Source: CAWFFV01 sp963814985
GTDB lineage: Bacteria; Chloroflexota; Ktedonobacteria; Ktedonobacterales; Ktedonobacteraceae
Reading direction: 5' to 3'
DNA: 19,495 nt
Assembly (NCBI GenBank): GCA_963814985.1
Contig: CAWFFV010000008.1
Coordinates: forward strand, 1 to 19,495
Part shown: positions 7,285 to 14,786 of the stretch, piece after piece
How positions within the stretch are numbered: the stretch's first letter is position 1
How the letters are laid out: each line of letters begins with the position of its first letter
The notes under the pieces: model-generated
What the model saw: only the letters and a program-made list of their open reading frames with translations
What the model was told of the DNA's origin: nothing
Databases searched by the model: none
Made by a program: the position numbers and the translations under genes

Positions 7285-8103
7285 TCACTCCTGAAGCAAT
7301 GCTATTGGCGGCTCCTCATGGGGCATCAACCAACAGCGTTCTAGCCAGAGATGGCAAGGATCAAGCGGCTGAGTCTGAGTGGTGAACAGAAAGTTTTGAG
7401 CAAGTTCCTTTGATTCACCTTTCAATTCTTGCCGTGTCCATTCGCGCATCTGTATAAGGCGTTTCTTCCCTACAAAGGTTGTAAAAGCTACGGTGATAGA
7501 CTTCACCCCGAACAGTTCTTTATATGCCTCGCTCTTCAGCAAGATGATATATGCGCGTATGCGTTGCCTAAAGTGCTTCTGTTGCTCAGTCCCTCGGTCA
7601 TGCTCAACCAGTACAGGTAAATGACCTTGCTTACCGCCAGGTAAGTTTAAACCAAAATCCAGAAACCCATCAGGCATTAAAACTAACTTCTCGCCCTGAT
7701 AACTAGTCTTGAATGGCTTACGCTTCAGTTCCCTTTCGTGCATAAACCGGTCCAGGTAGTAGTCAGGCGCTACGTTTTTAAGCAACGCTGCGGATATTAG
7801 AATGTCATTCAGCTCTAGGGTATGCTGAACAAACATTGAGTGCTTATTAGTCTCCTTCTGTGACCGGAACGAACCGTTAACATCCATACCGGCACGGTTT
7901 AAGTAGCTAGCACCTGCACGACCGAGCGTATAGTAGAAAGGTGACCGAAATGCTGCGGTCGGGATTATACTATGCTGGATGTAACCGTTGTCTTCCAACA
8001 TCTTCAATCTAGCTTTAACCGTCGTAAGCATCCCAGGCTTGTAGTGCAAAGCGCATAGCTGCAATGCCGTCGCTAGGTATAGGTGATATAGGCCTACAGG
8101 CAT
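7285..8103 (-). CDS. Replication-relaxation (Replic_Relax) family protein
   Basis: The 272-aa protein begins directly in a winged-helix-like domain (LYLATALQLCALHY...TVKARLKMLEDNGYI...YYTLGRAGASYLNRAG, residues 7-70). The second half carries the family's nuclease-like core, with KLVLMPDGFLDFGLNLPGGKQGHLPVLVEHDRGT (about 140-172) and a regularly spaced helical continuation. Replic_Relax proteins occur on plasmids and integrative elements of Gram-positive bacteria and Chloroflexota, usually beside TraG/VirD4-like ATPases, and are linked to plasmid replication or relaxation. The frame is open back to the TGA of the upstream gene, but the first usable start is ATG 8103. Its ribosome site is weak (GAGGCACTCTAGAGATG). 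It lies 45 bp downstream of the TraG-like gene in the same frame. Confidence 0.75.
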   Translation of the reverse strand: MPVGLYHLYLATALQLCALHYKPGMLTTVKARLKMLEDNGYIQHSIIPTAAFRSPFYYTLGRAGASYLNRAGMDVNGSFRSQKETNKHSMFVQHTLELNDILISAALLKNVAPDYYLDRFMHERELKRKPFKTSYQGEKLVLMPDGFLDFGLNLPGGKQGHLPVLVEHDRGTEQQKHFRQRIRAYIILLKSEAYKELFGVKSITVAFTTFVGKKRLIQMREWTRQELKGESKELAQNFLFTTQTQPLDPCHLWLERCWLMPHEEPPIALLQE

Positions 8104-8148
8104 CTCTAGAGTGCCTCGAAGTAAAAGGTCATGAAGTAGTAAATGCTG

Positions 8149-10089
8149 TCATTCTGTGACCTCCCATCGTGACCCACGTAAAGCGGTATGGTGAACAGTT
8201 TCTGTATCTTGGTGGCTGTGATCTTCTGGCTTAGGTAGGTTGTGAGCCTCCACTTGATCTTTAGGCTTGCAATACTTGGCGCGTGTTTGCGCCTTAATTT
8301 CTTTCATTCGTTTTTTAAACTCCTCTGATGTAACAGGGTCGTCTGTGTCGTGTGTATAGATTACACCGACTTCATTACCAGACCGCACAAAAGCCGCACG
8401 TCTGGGTAGCTGGGTGAGCATGTGTGCCACCTCTGATGTGGATGTCGTGCTTTTTTTACCTATTGGATATAGTGCCAAGTACTCCATCACTGTCCTGAAA
8501 CAGAATAGGAAGTGGTAAAGTTGCTCCTTGCTGTTTTCAGGCGCACGAGTAAACATCTTACCCTCTGCCGTTTCAACCACGAGCGCAGGCGGATACTTAA
8601 TATTGGCAGACAATAGTTCCTTTCTATATGAATCCCTAAACGCACAGAAGAAGCCACGACCAGCGTTGGAGAAGCCGTAAACTATCTCTTCTGGTATAGG
8701 TTGGTAAGGGTCACTATTACGCATCACGTCATATAGCAGACGGTTAACGAACTGCAACGGCTCTGGAACCCTTGCGCCGTACCCTGGCATTTGCAGAAAA
8801 CCTGCGTCTCCTGGGTTAGTGATCTCAACAGTACCGCTTTTCTTGTGCATGAGCATATCCAACACATACCCGTCTATAAACGCTCCAATTGCCGATATCT
8901 CTGTCAGATACTGCAACTGCTCTACGACGTTTTTATCCATATCCTCTGGTCGCACTGTAGCCTCACCACCAGGGAAAAGATGGCTTAGCTCACGAGAATC
9001 TTCTGGTGTCGGCTGGAAGACTACTTTTGTACGTGCCGTCATGGTCGAATCTTGCAAGAACGAAGGTAGCTGATTACGGTACTGGTGAGCAATCGTTACC
9101 CTGACACCGAACTTACGACCCTCTGTAAACATTTCAGCGAAGTCGGGAGTAGCGAAGTGCTGCACCTCGTCCACGTAGAGACTGAAGCCTGGGCGCTTAC
9201 TGTCCGGCATGTCGGCGAATGAGAAGATGGCCGCATGGATTTGGGCGACAAGCATCGTACCAATAAGCCTGGCGTCTGCTGCTAACAGCTTAATAGGCAA
9301 CTTAATAAAGATGATCTCTTTATTCTCTATCGCCTTCCTAAAGTCGATAGTGTTCTGTGACTGCCCGACAATGTTGCGTACCAGGCTCCTACCCATAAAC
9401 AATGACTCCAAACGGCCTACGAGCGCCCCAACACGCTGCATACGAGCAGAGTTGGCTAGCTCGTCGTACTGCACACGCCAGAATGTTTGTACGGTTTGGT
9501 CGGTAACATTCTTGAGCATCTTCTGGCGATAATGATCATTGGTTAGCAGTTGGTACATATCTACGAGGGTTGAGCCTGGGTTGGCGAACAACACAATAAT
9601 CGCTGCGCGGAGGTAGCGGTTAAAGTATTGCTGGCTTTCTGTCTCAGGCCACAATGTCTCGAAGACGTGCATCACCTTATCTATAGACTGTGCTAGCGAG
9701 ATTGCGTTATTAATCTGGTTAGCTATAAACAGATTGACACCGAAGGGAAACGCCTCGTCGGTCATATCGAGCATATAAACTTTATGCGGTTATTCCTCTG
9801 GCAACCGTGCTATGCAATCGTCAATCAGATCGCCATGCGGATCGAGGACGATAACAGCCTGGTCGTTTGAGATGTCGTGACCTATAAGATTCTGTATGAG
9901 ACCGCTCTTGCCAGAGCCTTGCACGCCAACGACATATGTACCTGACTGCCGGTCAACATTACTTACGAACAGGTCGTCTTCAGTTTCTGGGTGATAGCCA
10001 AAAGCTATGTTGTTCTCCCATAGCTCATTTTCACCGTTCTCCTGTAGGTAGTCCTGGTAAGCATCGGATTTAAACATGCTTGAGGACAT
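8149..10089 (-). pseudogene. TraG/VirD4-like (HerA/FtsK superfamily) DNA-transfer ATPase with one in-frame stop
   Basis: The frame reads for 646 codons except for a TAA at 9790-9792. Before it (10089-9790, 99 aa) come GVQGSGKSG (Walker A, 55-63) and VIVLDPHGDLIDD. After it (8149-9789) the same frame continues PHKVYMLDMTDEAFPFGVNLF, then SLYVDEVQHFATPDFAEMFTEGRKFG (Walker B with the catalytic Glu) and VTIAHQYRNQL. Such ATPases pump DNA during conjugation or act as coupling proteins. The join across the stop is exactly what homologous proteins would show, so a single substitution (for example CAA or GAA to TAA) is implied. An ATG at 9774 has no ribosome site nearby. AGGAG precedes the ATG at 10089. 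The C-terminal region is charged and low in hydrophobicity. Confidence 0.78.
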
Positions 10090-10098
10090 ATAAATCTC

Positions 10099-10392
10099 CT
10101 ATTTGATTTGTGGGGGAACGAAAAGACGGTTACTTCCGGTGCTGGATACTGGTGGAGGGGTAGAGGATTCTTGGGGTGCTTTCTGCCGTTCGACTGCGGC
10201 TTTAGCTATGATACGTTGGTCACGCGAGTGCTTGTAATACCAAATGCCTAAGAAAATCAAATCCGCAATAATAAATGCGGATGAACCCAGAATACTATCC
10301 GCTAATCCATATACTGGCGTCCAGTAACTGATTATCCAGATAGTTATGACGACACCTACAAGACCAGTAATTAAAGCTCTTTGTTTGGACAT
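10099..10392 (-). CDS. Small membrane protein with two predicted transmembrane helices
   Basis: This is a 97-aa protein with two hydrophobic segments (ALITGLVGVVITIWIISYW and SSAFIIADLIFLGIWYY) followed by a basic stretch and a proline- and serine-rich tail. I start it at ATG 10392 because AAAGGAG lies eight bases upstream; the frame is open further back to 10500 but without support. It ends ten bases before the TraG-like ATPase, whose AGGAG overlaps this stop. VirD4/TraG proteins often carry N-terminal membrane helices that this ATPase lacks. This protein may be its separate membrane anchor, which is inference. Confidence 0.7.
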   Translation of the reverse strand: MSKQRALITGLVGVVITIWIISYWTPVYGLADSILGSSAFIIADLIFLGIWYYKHSRDQRIIAKAAVERQKAPQESSTPPPVSSTGSNRLFVPPQIK

Positions 10393-10477
10393 ATGACTTG
10401 CTCCTTTGCAGCCACTAGGATAACTCCGTCGCGACACAATACAAGTCCAATATAAGAGACAGTTGCTTGTACTTGGG

Positions 10478-10508
10478 ATTATAGCGAAAAAAGAATACAT
10501 AAAGTCAA
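10478..10508 (-). promoter_or_regulatory. Promoter of the TraG/Replic_Relax operon
   Basis: On the minus strand TTGACT (10503-10508) and TATAAT (10478-10483) are good boxes with a longer than usual 19-bp spacer. Transcription would start near 10471 and give a leader of about 80 nt before ATG 10392. Confidence 0.5.
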
Positions 10509-10595
10509 GGGGTGAAAAATATTATTTTTAGTGAGACAAAATATCATATTGGGTGATTAATGTTTTTACTTTTTGAAACATAAATTCTGTATTGC

Positions 10596-10624
10596 TTGCT
10601 GTGCCTGTAGAGTCGAGCTATACT
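10596..10624 (+). promoter_or_regulatory. Promoter of the methyltransferase, placed for a leaderless mRNA
   Basis: TTGCTG (10596-10601) and TATACT (10619-10624) are 17 bp apart. The predicted start of transcription, about seven bases after the -10 box, falls on the A of ATG 10631. No ribosome site precedes that ATG, which fits a leaderless transcript. Confidence 0.45.
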
Positions 10625-10630
10625 GCTCTC

Positions 10631-11338
10631 ATGCTTGATGTGTTAAGTATTAACGGGTTAAGTGTTAGCAAGTCAACTGTTGCATCGCAACTGCACTTAG
10701 GTGACTGCCTGGATATACTGCAAAAGCTCCCAGATAAATCCATTGACTGCATTGTTACTGACCCTCCCTACGGCATTAACTACAAGAGCTTATCCCACAA
10801 ACTACCGCTCAGAAGTATCGCCAACGACAAACGCGAGGCTTACAAACTCCTGGATGATACTCTTGCTCTCGTTTACGACAAACTGAAGCCCAATAGCCAT
10901 ATCTATATTTTCACCAACTGGCAGGCATATCATTCTATGGCCGAAGTAGTTAAGAAATATTTCAATCTTAAGAATGTCCTGATTTGGGAGAAGAACAGCA
11001 ATACCAGAGGAGACCTAAAAGGAAATTATGGCTACAAACATGAGATGATTATGTACGCGCATAAGGGTAGACGGTTCTTAAATGGCAGACGAGACGGCAA
11101 CATCCTTAAGTTCAACAAAGTCCCTTCAGCATGGATGCTACACCCGACAGAGAAGCCAATAGAGTTGCTTGAGTATCTGATACAAAAATCTACCAATATG
11201 GGCGAGACGGTTCTAGATATGTTCGCTGGAAGCGGAAGCACTTTGGTAGCCGCAAAAAATGTAGGGCGAGAATACATTGGCATAGAACTAGAGAAGGCTT
11301 GGCATGACGTGGCACAAAAAAGGTTAGCTGGTTTATAA
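10631..11338 (+). CDS. Site-specific DNA methyltransferase, beta class (adenine-N6 or cytosine-N4)
   Basis: The protein (235 aa from this start) transfers a methyl group from S-adenosylmethionine to DNA. The catalytic motif IV is VTDPPYGIN, with DPPY at residues 44-47. It is followed by a variable region (GDLKGNYGYKHEMIMYAHKGR), HPTEKPIELLEYLI, and the AdoMet-binding motif I DMFAGSGSTLVAAK (FAGSG at 198-202) near the C-terminus. The order of motif IV before motif I defines the beta class. DPPY is usual for adenine-N6 enzymes. No cognate endonuclease is adjacent, so it is an orphan enzyme, typical of plasmids and phages, perhaps protecting the element from host restriction. Alternative starts are TTG 10592 and GTG 10601. 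The target site cannot be read from sequence. Confidence 0.87.
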   Translation: MLDVLSINGLSVSKSTVASQLHLGDCLDILQKLPDKSIDCIVTDPPYGINYKSLSHKLPLRSIANDKREAYKLLDDTLALVYDKLKPNSHIYIFTNWQAYHSMAEVVKKYFNLKNVLIWEKNSNTRGDLKGNYGYKHEMIMYAHKGRRFLNGRRDGNILKFNKVPSAWMLHPTEKPIELLEYLIQKSTNMGETVLDMFAGSGSTLVAAKNVGREYIGIELEKAWHDVAQKRLAGL

Positions 11339-11474
11339 GAAATCGTCAGGACAAAACTCAGCACGCAGCGCATGATACGTCGTCCTTACCTACATCCTCC
11401 CACTAACTACACCTCCTTCCCCGTCAACTCTCCTCTCACCCATATATTTATCACTCCTATTTTGTCCCTGACTC

Positions 11475-11497
11475 GCTGCATCCATTTGGAATGCAGC
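11475..11497. other. Intergenic hairpin between methyltransferase and the next gene
   Basis: GCTGCATCC and GGAATGCAGC pair with one bulge around an ATTT loop. It lies in the 274-bp gap 11339-11612, which is C- and T-rich on the plus strand and holds no ORF. It may end the methyltransferase transcript, although no T run follows. Confidence 0.35.
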
Positions 11498-11524
11498 TAT
11501 ATAACATGCACGCAGCGGTTATGC

Positions 11525-11552
11525 TTGCCTTACCTGTTGATGCCTCTATAAT
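11525..11552 (+). promoter_or_regulatory. Promoter of the gene at 11613
   Basis: TTGCCT (11525-11530) and TATAAT (11547-11552) are separated by 16 bp. The leader to ATG 11613 would be about 54 nt. Confidence 0.45.
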
Positions 11553-11612
11553 CTTTTTCATGCTTTACGCGTAATTGATGCGTAGCAAGTTCTTGAGTAA
11601 GAGAGGTAAACG

Positions 11613-12302
11613 ATGGAGATATGGGTAGTCATCTACATGACCAACCTGGGCCATCATTACGGATGGTTCTGTCGGGCAATCTCGGCTTCAAAAGCTGAAG
11701 ATCGAGTTCCGGCAATCGGTATTGCAGCAATACACCACAATCAAGTGCGTGGTGTTGTTCCAATCAAAAACTGCCCAGGAGTTACTCGCGTCCTATGGGG
11801 AGGGAAGATGAGCGACAAACCTAAGCTGATTATCAATCTTAGTGGCCCAGGCGGTAACATTTTTATGGTGCTAGGTCGGGCAACATTCAAACTCAGCGGC
11901 TTACTGGCTGAACAGTTTACCATGCGTATCAATGACGCCATAGCGGAGCACAAAAGCTATGAAGGACTACTGGCAATCACCAACGAGTTCGTCCAGATCA
12001 TCGATACGTCAGGAACGTACCAGCAGTATGCCCTTCCGAAGCGAAGCATTGACGAGACTCTGGTTATCCAGGCCGTTAACAAGCTAAACGAGCGCTTAAG
12101 GACGTTGACTGATGCCTCAACAACGCTTGAGGGATTGTTTATTGAGTTTGGCAGCGATGACTACGGCCCAGAGGTATATTTGTTACTGCTGGAGCAAGAG
12201 ATGGGGGACATAGATAAGAAGCTTGCTCAATACTTAGGGTTCAGTAAGTTGCGGATTATGCTCCAGGATTGTTTAAACGAACTGCACCAAGCAGGATTGT
12301 AG
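11613..12302 (+). CDS. Hypothetical protein with two candidate starts
   Basis: I do not recognise this 229-aa protein with certainty. Residues 1-65 form one block (WVVIYMTNLGHHYGWFCRAI, then VRGVVPIKNCPGVTRVLWGG). At residue 66 a second block begins MSDKPKLIINLSGPGGNIFM followed by VLGRATFKL, then helices and IIDTSGTY. A start of the form hydrophobic-N-L-x-G-x-x-GN-hydrophobic-LG-x-A recalls small phage and plasmid proteins of unknown role. Both ATG 11613 (GAGAGG, seven bases upstream) and ATG 11808 (GGGGAGGGAAG immediately upstream) have ribosome sites, so two products from one frame are possible. There is no membrane segment. It ends 22 bases before a palindromic terminator. Confidence 0.65.
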   Translation: MEIWVVIYMTNLGHHYGWFCRAISASKAEDRVPAIGIAAIHHNQVRGVVPIKNCPGVTRVLWGGKMSDKPKLIINLSGPGGNIFMVLGRATFKLSGLLAEQFTMRINDAIAEHKSYEGLLAITNEFVQIIDTSGTYQQYALPKRSIDETLVIQAVNKLNERLRTLTDASTTLEGLFIEFGSDDYGPEVYLLLLEQEMGDIDKKLAQYLGFSKLRIMLQDCLNELHQAGL

Positions 12303-12324
12303 GAGAGTAGCTTCTCTATTACTC

Positions 12325-12354
12325 AATGGTTAGGAACAATTGTTCCTAACCATT
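12325..12354. terminator. 30-bp perfect palindrome, probable terminator
   Basis: Arms beginning AATGGTTAGGAACAA at 12325 meet their exact complement at 12340-12354, followed by TT. It lies 22 bases after the stop of the plus-strand gene at 11613-12302 and faces the end of the minus-strand CBASS operon. It is placed to separate the two. The perfect symmetry without a loop would also suit an operator. Confidence 0.6.
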
Positions 12355-12357
12355 TTA

Positions 12358-12585
12358 CTATCTGTGCAATATGTTTTTGCTGCCTGACGTTGTTTTGTTG
12401 AGTGGGTTCTTAAGGATATGTCTGGCACTGAGCTTATAAGAGGCCCTACAAGGCACTTTATTTTTGAGAACGTAGAAGTTTATATCTTCGCAGCTAAACA
12501 TGTCACATAGCCGCTCTGCAAGGCTCAGGCGGGGTTTTGTGATGGATGTCCTGATGGATACTAACTTTCCTGAGTACCTGCTCAT
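12358..12585 (-). CDS. Possible small ORF downstream of nucC
   Basis: A 75-aa frame begins 17 bases after the NucC stop, in the same direction. It is basic (MSRYSGKLVSIRTSITKPRL, then a Cys-containing centre and a lysine-rich tail). No ribosome site is visible before its ATG, and no family is recognised. It could be a genuine tail gene of the CBASS operon or chance coding potential in the 300-bp gap 12303-12602. Confidence 0.25.
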   Translation of the reverse strand: MSRYSGKLVSIRTSITKPRLSLAERLCDMFSCEDINFYVLKNKVPCRASYKLSARHILKNPLNKTTSGSKNILHR

Positions 12586-12602
12586 TTTTGTTCAGTCTTT
12601 TG

Positions 12603-13346
12603 TTATACACGGGTTAAGCCAGCGTTTCGCTCATATGCTCTGTAGTCTATACCACCAACCGTACCCATTTTCTGCAATCTGTAAAGTAGGTGCATACAGA
12701 ATGAGATAAGGGCCGCGTCTGGCACACTTAGTTGTGCGCTTCGCGGATCTGCGTGGTTTTCAAGGTCCCAGCTTCCTTGTTTGAGAGAACAGCCAAGATC
12801 AAGATATTCGCTTTCAGAGAGGCCGCCAAGTGCGTTATAGAAAGGATCGCAAAATGCAGGATTCCATGCAGAGTCAACGGTGAGCAAGCCCGCCAGAATG
12901 GTAAACGGTTTCTTTTTAGCTGTACCGTACAACCAGCCAAACTCACCTTCAGTCCGCAACCGACGTCGTACTGAAGCAGCTTTTTGACCGGCATATTTAA
13001 TATGTTCAAGGCTGTGATCCTGCTTCACCTCGAAAACAGCGTAAACACTTTCAGCGGGTACATACATGTGACCGCCGTCTTCCCACAGGAGGGGTGAAAA
13101 AGTATGGTCGTGTATAATTACGTCGATCTGCTCGCTGCGCATGCCGGTTGAATCCACAACAAACCCTTTCGACACCTGATACCGTTTTGGCAGAAACTCC
13201 GAAAGCATCTCTTTCCAACGTAACTCAGAGCCATCGCCTTTAGCCCCAGGATGCGTGGCTATTTTACGACCCATCTCCAGGAAACATCTTAAAACATCCT
13301 GCTTGCCATAAAAGGCACCATGCAGATCAAATAGTTCATCATGCAT
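12603..13346 (-). CDS. nucC: NucC, CBASS effector DNA endonuclease
   Basis: NucC is a trimeric restriction-like nuclease that assembles on binding cyclic tri-adenylate and degrades double-stranded DNA, causing abortive infection. The 247-aa protein matches the family throughout: THPGAKGDGSELRWKEML, FLPKRYQVSKGFVVDSTG, then SEQIDVIIHD, YVPAESVYAVFEVKQ, and QKAASVRRRLRT. The PD-(D/E)xK active site is Asp75 (QID), Glu106 and Lys108 (FEVK). These sit two residues after the E. coli enzyme's Asp73, Glu104 and Lys106, as I recall that protein. The frame is intact. The ATG follows the TRIP13 stop by nine bases, and its GAGG ribosome site overlaps that region. It is the last clear gene of the operon, in the same position as in the known E. 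coli system. Confidence 0.92.
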   Translation of the reverse strand: MHDELFDLHGAFYGKQDVLRCFLEMGRKIATHPGAKGDGSELRWKEMLSEFLPKRYQVSKGFVVDSTGMRSEQIDVIIHDHTFSPLLWEDGGHMYVPAESVYAVFEVKQDHSLEHIKYAGQKAASVRRRLRTEGEFGWLYGTAKKKPFTILAGLLTVDSAWNPAFCDPFYNALGGLSESEYLDLGCSLKQGSWDLENHADPRSAQLSVPDAALISFCMHLLYRLQKMGTVGGIDYRAYERNAGLTRV

Positions 13347-13355
13347 TATTCTACC

Positions 13356-14280
13356 TCACCCTCCTGTGCAAAAGGTCGAGTAGGTGGAACCTGTTTTACC
13401 GCTTTTATAAGTATCTGGTAAGTGAGAGGGACATTGTGTGTGACTCGCCAAGATTACAGCCTCAGGTACAAGTCGCTGCCTTAAGTCAGAATAGGTATAG
13501 CCAAAATCACGTCCATCCACACGACCTGTCAGCGTAACAATCTGGTTAAGCTCATTGCTATTTAGAGTAACCCCCTCTAGAAGGTCGGAAGAGGAGTGCT
13601 CGTCGCTGTGCTTCATTAGGACGTTGGAGCGTTACTATGTATGCCGCACGACGTCTTACTGCGGGGTCTATAGCGTTTAGCCGATTAGTACACAGAATAA
13701 CAAGCACAGGGAGGTTGTGACGTCGCAGACTGTCTATACCCTTAATGAGTGCATTGACCCCTGCACGATCTTCGTGGTGCATCTGGGTCAACTCGCGTGA
13801 TTGTGCCAGTGCATCGCCCTCGTCCACCAGCAAAACGCTGATCTTGGAGGGTTTTCCAGCCCGATAACCAACACGTGACTCATCGGCAATAGTCTTGAAG
13901 GCATTGCCGATTAACGTTGACATCTGTCCCACAGCGCCCTCGCCGCGAGCCGCAAGACTAAGGGCGTAGAGCGTACCTGCTACACGCATTTGCCTGGCTA
14001 CTGCGTCAACAAAAGTTTCGGCAAGCTCGGTTTTACCCGTACCAACGTCGCCAGCCAGAATGATAAGTGGCGGTCGTGCTGATAACTCTTCGGCTGCACG
14101 GATTGCTCTGCCATGATGGCGTTCACTCCAGGTACTCACGAGCTGGTGATCGAGCAACATCAGCGCCTCACTGACCAACCGTTGCTTGACCTCTTCCACG
14201 CCGACTAGTGCGTCGTAGCGTCGCTGTGCATCTGGATCGGGAAAGGTCAATACTTCGCTAAACAGGTCAGTGCTTACCAT
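13356..14280 (-). pseudogene. cap6: TRIP13/Pch2-like AAA+ ATPase of CBASS (Cap6), frameshifted
   Basis: TRIP13-like ATPases unfold the HORMA protein and so switch CBASS off. The first frame (14280-13558) contains Walker A LAGDVGTGKTEL (Lys83, Thr84), Walker B VLLVDEGDA (Asp153, Glu154), sensor ILCTNRLNAID and the arginine-finger region VRRRAAY. After RPNEAQRRALL the frame derails. The other frame (ending 13356) supplies the expected C-terminal lid: SDLLEGVTLNSNELNQIVTL, then DFGYTYSDLRQRLVPEAV. One base too many within CTCCTCTTCCGACC (about 13583-13596) accounts for it; the restored protein is about 307 aa, the family's normal size. The start overlaps the HORMA stop by seven bases and has AAAGGAG upstream. 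It is either inactivated or a sequencing error. Confidence 0.85.
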
Positions 14281-14786
14281 GGCCTGAACTCCTTTCGGGT
14301 AACGGCTACACCGCCAGAGGTGTAGCAGCGCGAACTATCCCAGTAGCCATTACCGTCCTGTGGCAGTGACCCATCCACCCTTTGCACTGGGTAGCTGGCT
14401 TTAATCTTATCCCTCTCCGCATTAGAGAGAGCAAACCACTTAGAATTGTATGAAAGAAAGTTAAATGTAACAGCATCAGAGATGTCTGCCGACGGAAAAA
14501 GTCCGCCAGACCGGCCACCTTCGAGGTTGCCGGATGGACCAACCGCGTAAGACCACGACACCACTCGCCGCTCGTCCTTGGTCTGAAAGCCGAACTCATA
14601 TGACTCTACGTATCCGCCGAACAAGAGGACAATTAGCTCCTCTTTGTAGTTATCAATCTTTTCATTGGAAGGAGAACCATAAAACTGCTGGCATTGGTGC
14701 ATATCCGCTACAACTTTCGCAGCAAGACGGCGGACATCGGCTATCGTAAAAGTTTCAGAAGTTGTGTATGAATACGACGTGGTCAT
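14274..14786 (-). CDS. cap7: Bacterial HORMA-domain protein of CBASS (Cap7)
   Basis: HORMA proteins of CBASS bind specific peptides, close around them and activate the partner CD-NTase. The 170-aa protein matches the bacterial HORMA family 1: SYSYTTSETFTIADVRRLAA, QQFYGSPSNEKIDNYKEELI, LLFGGYVESYEFGFQ, VTFNFLSYNSKWFALSNAERD, and a C-terminal safety-belt segment ending YTSGGVAVTRKEFRPW. I start it at ATG 14786, which shares ATGA with the CD-NTase stop, so the two are translationally coupled. An upstream in-frame ATG at 14822 would lie inside the CD-NTase. The frame is intact. Assignment is by recall of the E. coli system and gene order. Confidence 0.9.
   Translation of the reverse strand: MTTSYSYTTSETFTIADVRRLAAKVVADMHQCQQFYGSPSNEKIDNYKEELIVLLFGGYVESYEFGFQTKDERRVVSWSYAVGPSGNLEGGRSGGLFPSADISDAVTFNFLSYNSKWFALSNAERDKIKASYPVQRVDGSLPQDGNGYWDSSRCYTSGGVAVTRKEFRPW

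Noticed and set aside
12500..12709. 69-aa plus-strand ORF
   Set aside because: It is antisense to the end of nucC and to the small downstream ORF, with no support.
12603..13346. NucC as a restriction enzyme paired with the methyltransferase
   Set aside because: The sequence matches the CBASS effector along its length and sits at the end of the CD-NTase operon, not next to the methyltransferase.
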